This document shows positions 8,913 to 17,019 of a stretch of 32,179 nt of DNA, piece by piece (position 1 is the stretch's first letter; the number at the start of each line of letters is the position of its first letter). The notes below the pieces were generated by a model. It searched no databases. It saw only the letters and a program-made list of their open reading frames with translations, and was not told where the DNA came from. Both the position numbers and the translations under genes were made by a program. Source of the DNA: Verrucomicrobiota bacterium (GTDB lineage: Bacteria; Verrucomicrobiota; Verrucomicrobiia; Opitutales; Opitutaceae); contig CANIWJ010000037.1 of NCBI GenBank assembly GCA_947471035.1, positions 1-32,179 on the forward strand, given 5' to 3'.

Positions 8913-10007
8913 GTGCGCCATCTAACTGCTAATTTACCCATGGCCTCCGCCTCGGTTTCACAGACTTACAACCCCTCAACAGAATCCTCGAAACGGATTC
9001 GCGTAAAATTCCTCAGTCGCATCGTCCTGCCCGACCTCAACATCGGGCAAGACTACTTACGGCGGTTTCCGGGCCGAGTGCCGACATGGCACAACTGCGA
9101 CTTCCTTTTCGACCCCTCCGAGCGCGAATACGACTGGCTCGTTGTATACGACGACCTTCCCCGCAACGCTCCGGCCGAGCCCCTTGCTTGCCCGTCCGGG
9201 CACACCCTGCTGCTCACTGGCGAACCGTCCTCTATCACCTACTACGGTCGCGCGTTCCTCGAACAATTCGGACACGTGCTCACGAGTCAGGAACCTTGGG
9301 CGCTGCGCCACCCCGGCGTAATCCGCCGCCAGGCAGGTTTACTCTGGTACTATGGCGGCAGCGGCGAACACGGCACGCACGACGCACTGTCCACCGCCTC
9401 GCCCGCGCCCAAAACCAAACTCTTTTCCACCGTTTGCTCGAACAAGGCCATGAGGCACACCTTGCACTCCCGACGCCTGGCGTTCACCAAACAGCTGAAA
9501 CAAGACCTGCCCCTACTCGATGTCTTCGGCTACGGAATGGGCAAACTTAACGACAAGGCTGAGGCGCTTGACCGGTATAAATACCACCTCGTCATCGAAA
9601 ACCATTCATGCGTCCACCACTGGACTGAGAAGCTTGCCGACGCTTATCTCGGCCACTGCCTGCCGCTTTACTTTGGATGCACTAACTTAGACGAATACTT
9701 CCCCCGAGACAGTTACATCTGGATCGACATCCGAGATTATGACCGGGCGCGCGCCGAGATTGAGCGCGTCATCCACTCAGATGAATACGAACGCCGTCTG
9801 CCTTCTATTCGAGAGGCTCGCCGCCTCATCCTCGAAGAATACGCCACCTTTCCGCAGCTCGCCAAACTCATCTCCGAGCGGCACACATCGTGCCTGCCGG
9901 ATAACGTTATATTGCGAGGACGCCGCGCCGCGCGCGCAAGACGCCCATTCATTGGCTTCCTGGAGATTTTCGCCAAAATGCGTCAAAAACTCCCCTTGCG
10001 TAGCTGA
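8913..10007 (+). CDS. Glycosyltransferase family 10 (fucosyltransferase-like)
   Basis: The C-terminal half carries the hallmark of GT10 alpha-1,3/4-fucosyltransferases: YKYHLVIEN followed by HHWTEKLADAYL, then PLYFG and NLDEYFP (about residues 222-264). In the family this region binds GDP-fucose. The N-terminal half is a variable acceptor domain. The start is uncertain: GTG at 8913 has a GAGGGA sequence 8905-8910 that overlaps the previous stop, while ATG at 8940 lacks one but matches normal length. A tract of eight T then eight G directly follows the stop. It probably decorates a polysaccharide or glycolipid, with donor sugar inferred only from family. Confidence 0.8.
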   Translation: MRHLTANLPMASASVSQTYNPSTESSKRIRVKFLSRIVLPDLNIGQDYLRRFPGRVPTWHNCDFLFDPSEREYDWLVVYDDLPRNAPAEPLACPSGHTLLLTGEPSSITYYGRAFLEQFGHVLTSQEPWALRHPGVIRRQAGLLWYYGGSGEHGTHDALSTASPAPKTKLFSTVCSNKAMRHTLHSRRLAFTKQLKQDLPLLDVFGYGMGKLNDKAEALDRYKYHLVIENHSCVHHWTEKLADAYLGHCLPLYFGCTNLDEYFPRDSYIWIDIRDYDRARAEIERVIHSDEYERRLPSIREARRLILEEYATFPQLAKLISERHTSCLPDNVILRGRRAARARRPFIGFLEIFAKMRQKLPLRS

Positions 10008-10023
10008 TTTTTTTTGGGGGGGG
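10008..10023. repeat. Homopolymer junction T8G8
   Basis: Eight T are followed by eight G in the 22-base gap between the convergent GT10 and hldA genes. There is no hairpin before the T run, so it is not a standard terminator. Such tracts are prone to slippage and sequencing error. Confidence 0.9.
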
Positions 10024-10029
10024 CTTGGA

Positions 10030-11004
10030 TCAGCTAAGTTTCATCAACTCGGCCGGAGACACCGTCGCTGTGCCCATTTTAGAAACCACCACTCCGGCGG
10101 CTAAATTAGCGATGCGTGCCGCCGCCACCGGCAAGGCACCGCAGGCCAGCGCAGCTGCAAGAAATGCTATCACCGTATCGCCCGCACCGGAAACATCAAA
10201 AACCTCGCGCGCCTCGGTGGGTAACACCTGCTCCACCCGGCCGCCGCGCGAGATAGCCATGCCGTCGGCCCCGAGTGTTACCACCAACACGGCGGGCGCA
10301 AACTCGGCGTGGATTCGTGCGCAGATATCAGCCAGTGGATACTCCTCTCCAGCCGCCGGTTCGGCCAAGCCGGCCAATTGGAGCGCTTCGCCTTTGTTCG
10401 GCGTCAACAAGCCAAAGCCACGCAAATCAAGACGGCGCGAGGGCTTCGGGTCCACCGCCACCAAGGCTCCGCTCGCCTTGGCCAGCTCGCGCACGCGGTC
10501 GAGCAGAGCTTGCGTGACCACGCCCTTGGCGTAATCGGAGACGATGACCGCATCGGCTTCAGCCACAGCGGCCGCCAGCGCGGCCGCACCCGCCTCGTCG
10601 GACAACGGATCATAGAGAGAACGCGGGCCCTCATGATCGATGCGGCAAAGCTGCTGGCGACGGGCGACCACTCGCGTCTTTACAATTGTGGGCGTGCCAG
10701 CGCGGCGCGGGCAGCGGGCGGCGGCGACACCGTTTTGCTCCAGGATTTCCGTGAGGAATCGCGCCGCCTCATCCTGGCCCAGAAGTCCGAAAACCTCGGT
10801 GCGAACCCCTACGGCGGCAAGGTTGTGGGCGACGTTGGCGGCACCGCCAGCCACGCGGGTTTGCCCGGTGGCCTGAACCACCGGCACCGGTGCCTCGGGC
10901 GAAATACGATGCACGTCGCCCAGGATGTAGTGGTCCAACATCAAGTCGCCGACAACAAGGATGCGGCGTGTTGGAAAAGCGGCTAGCAGCTCGGCGATGT
11001 TCAT
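10030..11004 (-). CDS. hldA: D-glycero-beta-D-manno-heptose-7-phosphate kinase
   Basis: This PfkB-family kinase phosphorylates heptose 7-phosphate at C1, giving the 1,7-bisphosphate in ADP-heptose synthesis. The motifs GDLMLDHY (19-26), GGAANVAHNLA (53-63) and the catalytic DVSGAGDTVIAFL (270-282) fit the kinase half of HldE. The adenylyltransferase half is encoded separately (12625-13128), so this is the split HldA/HldC arrangement. The ATG at 11004 is chosen because it overlaps the gmhA stop as TAATG, a translational-coupling arrangement; the start at 11040 would lie inside gmhA. It is the last gene of the ten-gene glycan block. Confidence 0.93.
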   Translation of the reverse strand: MNIAELLAAFPTRRILVVGDLMLDHYILGDVHRISPEAPVPVVQATGQTRVAGGAANVAHNLAAVGVRTEVFGLLGQDEAARFLTEILEQNGVAAARCPRRAGTPTIVKTRVVARRQQLCRIDHEGPRSLYDPLSDEAGAAALAAAVAEADAVIVSDYAKGVVTQALLDRVRELAKASGALVAVDPKPSRRLDLRGFGLLTPNKGEALQLAGLAEPAAGEEYPLADICARIHAEFAPAVLVVTLGADGMAISRGGRVEQVLPTEAREVFDVSGAGDTVIAFLAAALACGALPVAAARIANLAAGVVVSKMGTATVSPAELMKLS

Positions 11005-11606
11005 TAATGGCGCGGGGCGGCGGGCAGGACGGACGGCCATTCATGAACGTCGATCATCTCCAGCCATTGGTGTAAAATCAATGTGTGGACCTCTTGGATA
11101 CGCGCAGTGTTGGCCGAGGGCACGATGATCTCGTGGTCGCAGGTGCCACGAGCCTTGCCACCATCCTTGCCGGCCAAGAGGACCGTAATCACGCCAAGCG
11201 GGCGGGCGGCGGCGAAAGCGGCGAGCACGTTGGCGCTGTTGCCGCTGGTGGTAAATCCCACCAGCACGTCGCCCCGTCGCCCCAGCGCCTCAACCCCGCG
11301 GGAGAAGACGTGTTCATAGCCGTAATCGTTGCAGATGCAGGTGATGGCGGTCGGATCGGCGTTCAAGCAGACTGATCGCAGGGCACGGCGCTCACGGCGG
11401 TAGCGACCCACCAGCTCTTCGGAAAGATGGAGGGCGTCGGCTGCACTGCCTCCGTTGCCGCATGTGAGAAGTGTGCCGCCCTCGCACAGGCTGGCGAGGA
11501 TGGCCGCCCCGGCCGCCTCGACCGCCGGGGCCAGCGCGCCGCAAGCCTGAAGGACGGAGCGAAGTTCCTCTAAGCTCTGGGTGAAGGTGGGGAGGGGGGC
11601 GACCAT
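11004..11606 (-). CDS. gmhA: Sedoheptulose 7-phosphate isomerase (SIS domain)
   Basis: GmhA converts sedoheptulose 7-phosphate to D-glycero-D-manno-heptose 7-phosphate, the first committed step towards ADP-heptose. The 200-residue protein is one SIS domain with the GNGGSAADALHLSEELVGRY segment, the FTTSGNSANV phosphate-binding loop and the conserved IQEVHTLILHQWLE helix carrying active-site residues. It starts two bases after hldD ends and its stop overlaps the hldA start by one base, so the three are almost certainly co-translated. Confidence 0.95.
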   Translation of the reverse strand: MVAPLPTFTQSLEELRSVLQACGALAPAVEAAGAAILASLCEGGTLLTCGNGGSAADALHLSEELVGRYRRERRALRSVCLNADPTAITCICNDYGYEHVFSRGVEALGRRGDVLVGFTTSGNSANVLAAFAAARPLGVITVLLAGKDGGKARGTCDHEIIVPSANTARIQEVHTLILHQWLEMIDVHEWPSVLPAAPRH

Positions 11607-11608
11607 GT

Positions 11609-12610
11609 TTAAAGCCCGTCTATTTGCCCGAGCCGTCGGTCGGGCACAAGGTAGTTGACCACATAATCAGACACCGCCTCGGGCAGCGAATAACAAGGGC
11701 CGGACCAACCGGTGGAGGCCAAGCGGGCGACGTCGGCGCAAGTGTAGTATTGGTATTTGCCGCGCAAGGCCTCGGGAAGAGGCACGAAATCGATAACAAC
11801 CGGCAGGCCGAGGGCGGCGAAGATCGGCGTTACCAGTTCAATCCAAGTCGAGGCCCGGCCCGAGCCAATGTTGTATAGCCCGCTCGCCTCGGGAGCGGCG
11901 GCAAGATGCAGAGTGGCGGCGACGGCGTCCTTAACATAAAGGAAATCGCGCTGTTGCTGGCCATCGCGGAAATCAGGGTGCTCGCTCTTGAAAAGATTAA
12001 CCCGGCCGACGGCGCGAATCTGTGCGGTCGCTTTGTCGACCACGCTGCGCATGTCGCCCTTGTGTGCCTCGTTCGGGCCAAAGATGTTGAAATATTTCAA
12101 TCCCACCAGTCCGCGCTCAAACCATCCGCGTCGCAGGGCGTGCTGGTCAAAAAGCTGCTTGGAATAGCCGTAGGCATTGAGCGGACGGTAGGCGTCCAGA
12201 TGCTCCTGGCCGTCCTGCATGCCTTGCGCGCCGTCTCCATAGGTCGCCGCCGAGGATGCATAGACGAAGCGTCGGCCACCCGCGAGCGCCCACTCGGCGA
12301 GGCGGCGGGTGTAGTCGTAGTTATTCTCCAGCAGGTAACGCGCATCACGTTCGGTGGTGGCGGAGCAAGCGCCGAGGTGGAAAACCCATTTCACCTCGTG
12401 CAGCGCGGGTTCGGCGAGGCGGTCAAAGAGGGCGTCCGCATCGACGTAGTCGGTATAGCGCAGCGCGACGAGATTGCGCCAACGCTCGTCGCTGCCCAGA
12501 CGGTCAACCGCCACTATTTGCGTGAAGCCTCGACGGTTCAGCTCCCAAATTAGCGCGCTGCCAATCATGCCGGAGGCACCCGTTACGATAATGCGGTCGG
12601 AGAATTGCAT
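11609..12610 (-). CDS. hldD: ADP-L-glycero-D-manno-heptose 6-epimerase
   Basis: HldD inverts C6 of ADP-D-glycero-beta-D-manno-heptose to give the L form used by LPS heptosyltransferases. The short-chain dehydrogenase fold is clear: TGASGMIGS near residues 10-18 binds NADP, ASSAATYG and the YGYSK pair supply the catalytic Tyr and Lys. The segments LKYFNIFGPNEAHKGDMRSVV and QQQRDFLYVKD are specific to the HldD group. Length (333) is normal. It lies 14 bases after hldC. Confidence 0.95.
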   Translation of the reverse strand: MQFSDRIIVTGASGMIGSALIWELNRRGFTQIVAVDRLGSDERWRNLVALRYTDYVDADALFDRLAEPALHEVKWVFHLGACSATTERDARYLLENNYDYTRRLAEWALAGGRRFVYASSAATYGDGAQGMQDGQEHLDAYRPLNAYGYSKQLFDQHALRRGWFERGLVGLKYFNIFGPNEAHKGDMRSVVDKATAQIRAVGRVNLFKSEHPDFRDGQQQRDFLYVKDAVAATLHLAAAPEASGLYNIGSGRASTWIELVTPIFAALGLPVVIDFVPLPEALRGKYQYYTCADVARLASTGWSGPCYSLPEAVSDYVVNYLVPDRRLGQIDGL

Positions 12611-12624
12611 GGGTGGGGGAGAAT

Positions 12625-13128
12625 TTAACCGCCAAAGGCGGTAGCCCCCTTGGCGATGAGGGAGGTGGTGGAGTTACCGGCGATGAAAGGCATTATCTGA
12701 ATGTCGGCACCCACCGTCAGCAGTGCGTCGCGCTCGGAGGCGTCGAGGGAGGCAATCGTGTAGTCTCCCGCCTTCGTGTAAACATCGGGACGCAGGGCTC
12801 GAATCTCATCGGCCAGGCGAGGCCCGGCAAAAACGAAACTAGCCGCCACGCAGCGCAGACTGGCGAGAGCGTAGGCGCGATCACCCGCAGAATTGAGCGG
12901 GCGGGTAGGCCCTTTTAGCAAACGCACCGCAGCGTCGCTATTGACCGCGACGATCAAGCTGTCGCCAAGCGCAGCCGAACGGTGCAGATATTCGAGATGC
13001 CCGCGATGCAGCAGATCAAAAACGCCGTTGGTGAGCACCACACGCCTACCTTCGGAACGAGCTTGCTCGCGCCAAGCCACGGCGGAGGCAAAATCCAAGA
13101 TCAGGGGCGGCGGAACGAGAGACTTCAT
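12625..13128 (-). CDS. hldC: D-glycero-beta-D-manno-heptose 1-phosphate adenylyltransferase
   Basis: This 167-residue nucleotidyltransferase joins AMP to heptose 1-phosphate. The motifs VVLTNGVFDLLHRGHLEYL (HxGH-type site) and GNSTTSLIAK near the C-terminus match the adenylyltransferase half of HldE (also called RfaE2). Being separate from the kinase, it corresponds to HldC. Its ATG overlaps the gmhB stop as ATGA (13128-13125), so the two are coupled. Confidence 0.93.
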   Translation of the reverse strand: MKSLVPPPLILDFASAVAWREQARSEGRRVVLTNGVFDLLHRGHLEYLHRSAALGDSLIVAVNSDAAVRLLKGPTRPLNSAGDRAYALASLRCVAASFVFAGPRLADEIRALRPDVYTKAGDYTIASLDASERDALLTVGADIQIMPFIAGNSTTSLIAKGATAFGG

Positions 13129-13676
13129 GCGGTAATCGACAAGACGTGATCGACGGCGGCACGGAAAGACGGAAAGACGGGAAAATGCCCGAGGCCGACA
13201 GCGCTTAGTTCGGCCGCGAGGTCGTCCAGCCCAGTTGCCACCCCCACGGCGCGGGTGCCGGCGGCGTGGGCCGTTTCGAGATCGGAACCGCGGTCACCAA
13301 TGTAACATAGTTCGCCAGCCGCGATGCGCCGTTCCGCCATGATCTCTCGGGCGAAGCGCGGGGACGGCTTGCGATAAACGGCGGGCTCTTTCGGTCCCTC
13401 GGGCGCGGTGCAAATTCGTGCAAAGGGCGCCTTTCCAAGATCAAGCAGCTCTATCAGGCGGACATTGCAGGCCTCGGCTTGGGCGAGGGTAAACATGCCC
13501 CGGCCCACACCGGACTGATTTGTATGCAGGTAAAGCGTCAAGCCGGCGTCGAGCGCGGCCCGCAGGCCCTCGCGCACCCCGGGAAGCACGCGAATAAGTG
13601 CGGGGTCGTGCAAGTAGGGGACGTGCTCAATCAAGGTGCCGTCCCGGTCTAGTATCAGGGCTTTAATGGCACGCAC
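13125..13676 (-). CDS. gmhB: D-glycero-D-manno-heptose 1,7-bisphosphate phosphatase (HAD, GmhB-like)
   Basis: The HAD motifs DRDGTLIEHVPYL (motif I), HTNQSGVGRG (motif II), RKPSP (motif III Lys) and GDRGSDLETAHAAG (motif IV) match the HisB-N/GmhB group, which removes the C7 phosphate before adenylylation. E. coli-type GmhB carries a Cys/His zinc loop before the RKP motif. Here that loop reads CTAPEGPKEPAVYRKP, keeping one Cys but lacking the His and later Cys ligands, so it is probably zinc-free. Assignment rests on fold plus position between a heptosyltransferase and hldC. It starts 37 bases after GT9. Confidence 0.88.
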   Translation of the reverse strand: MRAIKALILDRDGTLIEHVPYLHDPALIRVLPGVREGLRAALDAGLTLYLHTNQSGVGRGMFTLAQAEACNVRLIELLDLGKAPFARICTAPEGPKEPAVYRKPSPRFAREIMAERRIAAGELCYIGDRGSDLETAHAAGTRAVGVATGLDDLAAELSAVGLGHFPVFPSFRAAVDHVLSITA

Positions 13677-13713
13677 GGGGAGAACAGAAATAGATTAAAC
13701 AGTTCGAGGTTAC

Positions 13714-14643
13714 TCAATCCGCCCGCAGCCGTAGCGCCGCAAGCACGCGCTCGACGTCGAGGTCGGCCAGGTTTTCCTCGCGCACAAAGCCCACGTCCGG
13801 ACCTCGCGGTATCATGCGCACCGGATCGGTCTGGCCCGACATCAAAACGAGAGTCGGCGCACCGACCGAGGCGGTGATATGTATAGGCCCGGTGTCGTTG
13901 CCGACCACACCGCGCGCGCGACGGGCGATCGCCGCGAGCTGGGGTATACTGGTCTTGCCAGAAAGATTTACTACTTCGGGCGCGGCGGCGCAAAGCGCGT
14001 CAATAATATCGGAGTCCACTGACGTGCCTACCGCAACCGTTGCGAAACCACGCGCCGCCAGTCGGCGTGAAAGTTCCGCGTAACTCGCCGCCGCCCAGCG
14101 TTTGTAGGGCCGGTGCGGGGCGCAGCCCGGCGCGAACAGAATGAAGCGCTCCGGCAGCGAGATTCCGGCCAGCGGCGCATCCAACCATGAAAAATCCACT
14201 TCACCAGCCGCAGGCACCCCTGCCGATGCAATCATGTCGAGCTGCCGTCGAGGCACCGACGCGGAGTCGCTGCGGTAACGCATCCACGGATGGGAACACC
14301 CGCGCGCCATGCCCACCCACTCGGGACGAACACCGGGAAACAATAACGAGTAATAAAAATTCGTGCGGTCGTTGCATTGCAGATCATAGACGCGCGCATA
14401 GCTGCCTGAGCGAATTTGCCGGCGCGTAGCCAACCAAAGGTCGAAACGCAGGCCCCTCGCACCCACATCGACTTGCACCGCGTCGAACCACGGCATCAAA
14501 CCCGCAAACTTCACATAGGCGGGCCGCGTGAGCAGCGTCACCCGGTCGCTACGATGATGGGCCCGGATGGCTTGAAACGCATCCATGGAATGGAACAAAT
14601 CGCCCAAGGCGCCGAGTTTGATGACGAGGATGTTTCTGGGCAT
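13714..14643 (-). CDS. ADP-heptose:LPS heptosyltransferase-type GT9 enzyme
   Basis: The product begins MPRNILVIKLGALGDLFHSM, the standard N-terminus of family 9 transferases such as WaaC/WaaF. The C-terminal half has the donor-binding GVVGNDTGPIHITASVGAPTLVL segment. These transfer L,D-heptose from ADP-heptose onto LPS inner core. It directly precedes the heptose biosynthesis genes, which supports that role; which heptosyl position it serves is unknown. The 181-base gap upstream to the GT4 gene contains no other gene and could hold an internal promoter, but I see no convincing -35/-10 pair. Confidence 0.88.
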   Translation of the reverse strand: MPRNILVIKLGALGDLFHSMDAFQAIRAHHRSDRVTLLTRPAYVKFAGLMPWFDAVQVDVGARGLRFDLWLATRRQIRSGSYARVYDLQCNDRTNFYYSLLFPGVRPEWVGMARGCSHPWMRYRSDSASVPRRQLDMIASAGVPAAGEVDFSWLDAPLAGISLPERFILFAPGCAPHRPYKRWAAASYAELSRRLAARGFATVAVGTSVDSDIIDALCAAAPEVVNLSGKTSIPQLAAIARRARGVVGNDTGPIHITASVGAPTLVLMSGQTDPVRMIPRGPDVGFVREENLADLDVERVLAALRLRAD

Positions 14644-14824
14644 GTGAAGAGGGAACGAGGCCGTTTTACGAGGACACCTGACGGCGCCTGCAAACGAATT
14701 TAGACGAACAACCGCGCAACCTAAGAGTCAATTGTCACGCGCCTCGCGGGGGTTACAAACTTGAATTCAGCCCCTACCCGGCAGCTTGCATTCAACTAAA
14801 CCGGCAAATCAACGGAGCCTGATT

Positions 14825-15931
14825 CTAAAGCACCAAAAGTTCTCGATAAACCTCAAGCGTAGCTCGTTTCATGGCTTCAAGGGTGAATGGCTCCACGATC
14901 TCGCCCGGAGTTCCCCCCTCATACAGCAATCGCGCACACACGTTCGCCAGCTTCTCCGCATCGCCCACCGGCACCAATCCCTGCGGAAACAAAGCCCGCA
15001 ACTGCTCCCCCACCCCGCCGTGGTCGCACCCGACCACCGGTCGGCCTAGCGCCGCCGCCTCCAGCGACACCCGGCCGAATGCTTCCGGTTCTCGGGACAA
15101 CGATAGTACGATATCTGACACCGCCATCACCTCGCGAACGTCATCCCGATGGCCGAGAAAAGTCACTTCCTCCGCCACGCCGAGCTCCACCGCGCGAGCC
15201 CGCAACTCCTCGCCATAGGCGCGTTTTTTCGGATGCGTTTCACCGGCGATCAAACCGTGTACCGGCTCCCCGCGAGCCTTGAGCGCCGCCACCAACTCCA
15301 AAAAGTCTTCCTGCCCTTTCCAGCGCGTGATACGTCCGGGTAAAAGTAACGTGCGCTTTCCCCTCAACATCGGATTCGCTGCGTGCCATCTCGCCAGCCA
15401 CTCCGCCGACGGGCGGTAGCCACGCGGAAACTCCTCCGGATCCACCCCGCGATGGATCACACGTAACCGCTCGGCGGAAACCGCCGGATAGTTTTTTAAC
15501 ACATAGTCCCGCACACTCCCAGAAACCGCGATAACCCGCTCGCCCCGCGTCATCACCGCCGAATACGCATTCACCGAGTAAAAACCATGCACCGTGCTCA
15601 CCAACCTCGGCCTCGTCGCCTCGGGCAACCCACGCCACGCCAGCCATGCCACCCAGCCCGGCACTCGCGAACGGATATGCACGATATCGGGTCGCTCGCG
15701 TTCGAGCAAGCGCCTCAACGGCCGCACCTGCAACAAGGTCGCCAAGCTCTTCTTGTGCACCGGCATCGCCACATGCCGCGCTCCGCTTTTCTCCAGCGCC
15801 CCGACCAACCGGCCCCCGTTCGACACCACCACCGCCTCGTGCCCGTTCCGCACCAAATGCGCCGCAATCTCCAAAGTGCCGCGTTCGACACCACCGGAGT
15901 TCAGTTCAGGCAGGATTTGCAGAATCTTCAT
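14825..15931 (-). CDS. Glycosyltransferase family 4 (GT-B fold)
   Basis: The 368-residue protein starts MKILQILPELNSGGVERGTL, the typical acceptor-domain opening of GT4 enzymes. The donor domain carries LLLPGRITRWKGQEDFLELV and the E-x7-E region SREPEAFGRVSLEAAALGRPVVG. Such retaining transferases extend LPS or other glycans; the sugar is not predictable. ATG 15931 is chosen because the longer reading (to 16024) would run through an inverted-repeat element and adds unrelated residues. The element ends two bases upstream of this ATG and therefore supplies its leader. Confidence 0.88.
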   Translation of the reverse strand: MKILQILPELNSGGVERGTLEIAAHLVRNGHEAVVVSNGGRLVGALEKSGARHVAMPVHKKSLATLLQVRPLRRLLERERPDIVHIRSRVPGWVAWLAWRGLPEATRPRLVSTVHGFYSVNAYSAVMTRGERVIAVSGSVRDYVLKNYPAVSAERLRVIHRGVDPEEFPRGYRPSAEWLARWHAANPMLRGKRTLLLPGRITRWKGQEDFLELVAALKARGEPVHGLIAGETHPKKRAYGEELRARAVELGVAEEVTFLGHRDDVREVMAVSDIVLSLSREPEAFGRVSLEAAALGRPVVGCDHGGVGEQLRALFPQGLVPVGDAEKLANVCARLLYEGGTPGEIVEPFTLEAMKRATLEVYRELLVL

Positions 15932-15933
15932 TT

Positions 15934-16104
15934 TAGGGTGTGTTTGGTAAATAAACGCGTCAGGTGCCGCTGGAGAAATTTGCTCGGCCAAGGCGACCGA
16001 GGCGGAGGTGGACCAGCGGTCCATGCCGCCGAGGGCAACGCCGGCCCAGCGAGTTTATCCGGCGGTATGAGCGCATGATGGGTTTTTTTACCAAACACAC
16101 CCTA
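15934..16104. mobile_element. 171-bp MITE-like element with 28-bp terminal inverted repeats
   Basis: The outer 18 bases at each end (TAGGGTGTGTTTGGTAAA at 15934-15951; its complement at 16087-16104) match perfectly, and similarity continues to 28 bases with three mismatches. Both ends are TA, as expected if TA is the duplicated target of an IS630/Tc1-like system. The interior has a nested hairpin (GGACC-AGC-GGTCC between GGCGG and CCGCC) and no convincing gene. It fills the whole gap between the ELM1-like stop codon and the GT4 start. Mobility is inferred from structure only. Confidence 0.6.
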
Positions 16105-17019
16105 GGTCTCCGATCCAAACCAACGTTCGATAATCATCTCCGCGCAACGCCCCGACTCCTGCAACTTCTCCCCCACGCGCAAGGCTCCGACACGCTCCCA
16201 ATCCGCCCAGGAGCTGGCATAACCGGCGGTAACCAAGCCATCCACCGCCCGTAAAACCCGACTCGCCCTCAGCCTCGGCGCCGGCAAAACCCCCGTCGCC
16301 GCGCCCGCCGTCACCGCTTCGTGCACCATGGAAACACTGTCCTCCGTCACCCAGACGCTCTGCGCCCGCGCCAATTCGCCCGGCAGCCAGGCAGGAGTGG
16401 TCGCTTGATGCGGCATGCGTTTGACCTCCGGCGGCAAGTCCAGACCCGCCAAAAACCCTTCCGGCGTGCGCCGCGAATCCGCCACCGTCCAGCTCAGCTC
16501 CGGCTGCGCCGCCATCACCCGGGCGATGCACGGCGCCAGCGCCGTCCCATCCCAACCGTGATGCTTCGACGGCCCGCCGATTAACACCAGCCCGACCGGC
16601 TCCTTTTCCGGCAACGCCTCCGGCACCCGATTCAAGGCACCTCGCGTCAACACCCGCCCCGCCGAGTCCACCGCGCCCTCCGCGACGTCGTGCTTCGGCA
16701 CCAGCGCCAGATCGAAAAACGCCAGCGGCAGACTCGGCTTCATGATCACCACTGAGCGCGCCCCAAACTTCCGCGCCGCCCACCACAAGGGCAGATGGGT
16801 GCGATGCCCCGCCGCGATCAACAGCTGTGGTTTTTGCCCCTCGTTCCCCTCCGCCGTCGCCGCCCGCATCCGCGCCCAAACGCCCGCCGCAGGGTTCAGT
16901 TTCACCACTTCATAACTCGCCCCGGTGCGCCGCGCCAAAGCCAGCGCCAGGCCGACACTTTGGTTCTCATGGCCGGGCCGCCCGTCGGACAAAACCCGGA
17001 TATGCCGCAACGCATTCAC
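16102..17019 (-). CDS. ELM1-like protein (DUF1022), predicted glycosyltransferase-like
   Basis: The 305-residue protein carries the family signature SDGRPGHENQSVGLALAL near its N-terminus and the GGPSKHHGW and VTEDSVSMVHEA segments later. These fit the 'mitochondrial fission ELM1' family, whose bacterial members occur near LPS genes and have no firmly known activity. The start is GTG at 17019, which overlaps the acyltransferase stop as GTGA; the longer GTG reading at 17058 would overlap that gene by 43 bases. The TAG stop lies within the terminal repeat of the adjacent 171-bp element. Confidence 0.85.
   Translation of the reverse strand: MNALRHIRVLSDGRPGHENQSVGLALALARRTGASYEVVKLNPAAGVWARMRAATAEGNEGQKPQLLIAAGHRTHLPLWWAARKFGARSVVIMKPSLPLAFFDLALVPKHDVAEGAVDSAGRVLTRGALNRVPEALPEKEPVGLVLIGGPSKHHGWDGTALAPCIARVMAAQPELSWTVADSRRTPEGFLAGLDLPPEVKRMPHQATTPAWLPGELARAQSVWVTEDSVSMVHEAVTAGAATGVLPAPRLRASRVLRAVDGLVTAGYASSWADWERVGALRVGEKLQESGRCAEMIIERWFGSET

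Noticed and set aside
14726-14731. Minus-strand TTGACT as a -35 for the GT9-heptose genes
   Set aside because: No acceptable -10 hexamer at 16-18 bp spacing (TTCGTC at 17).
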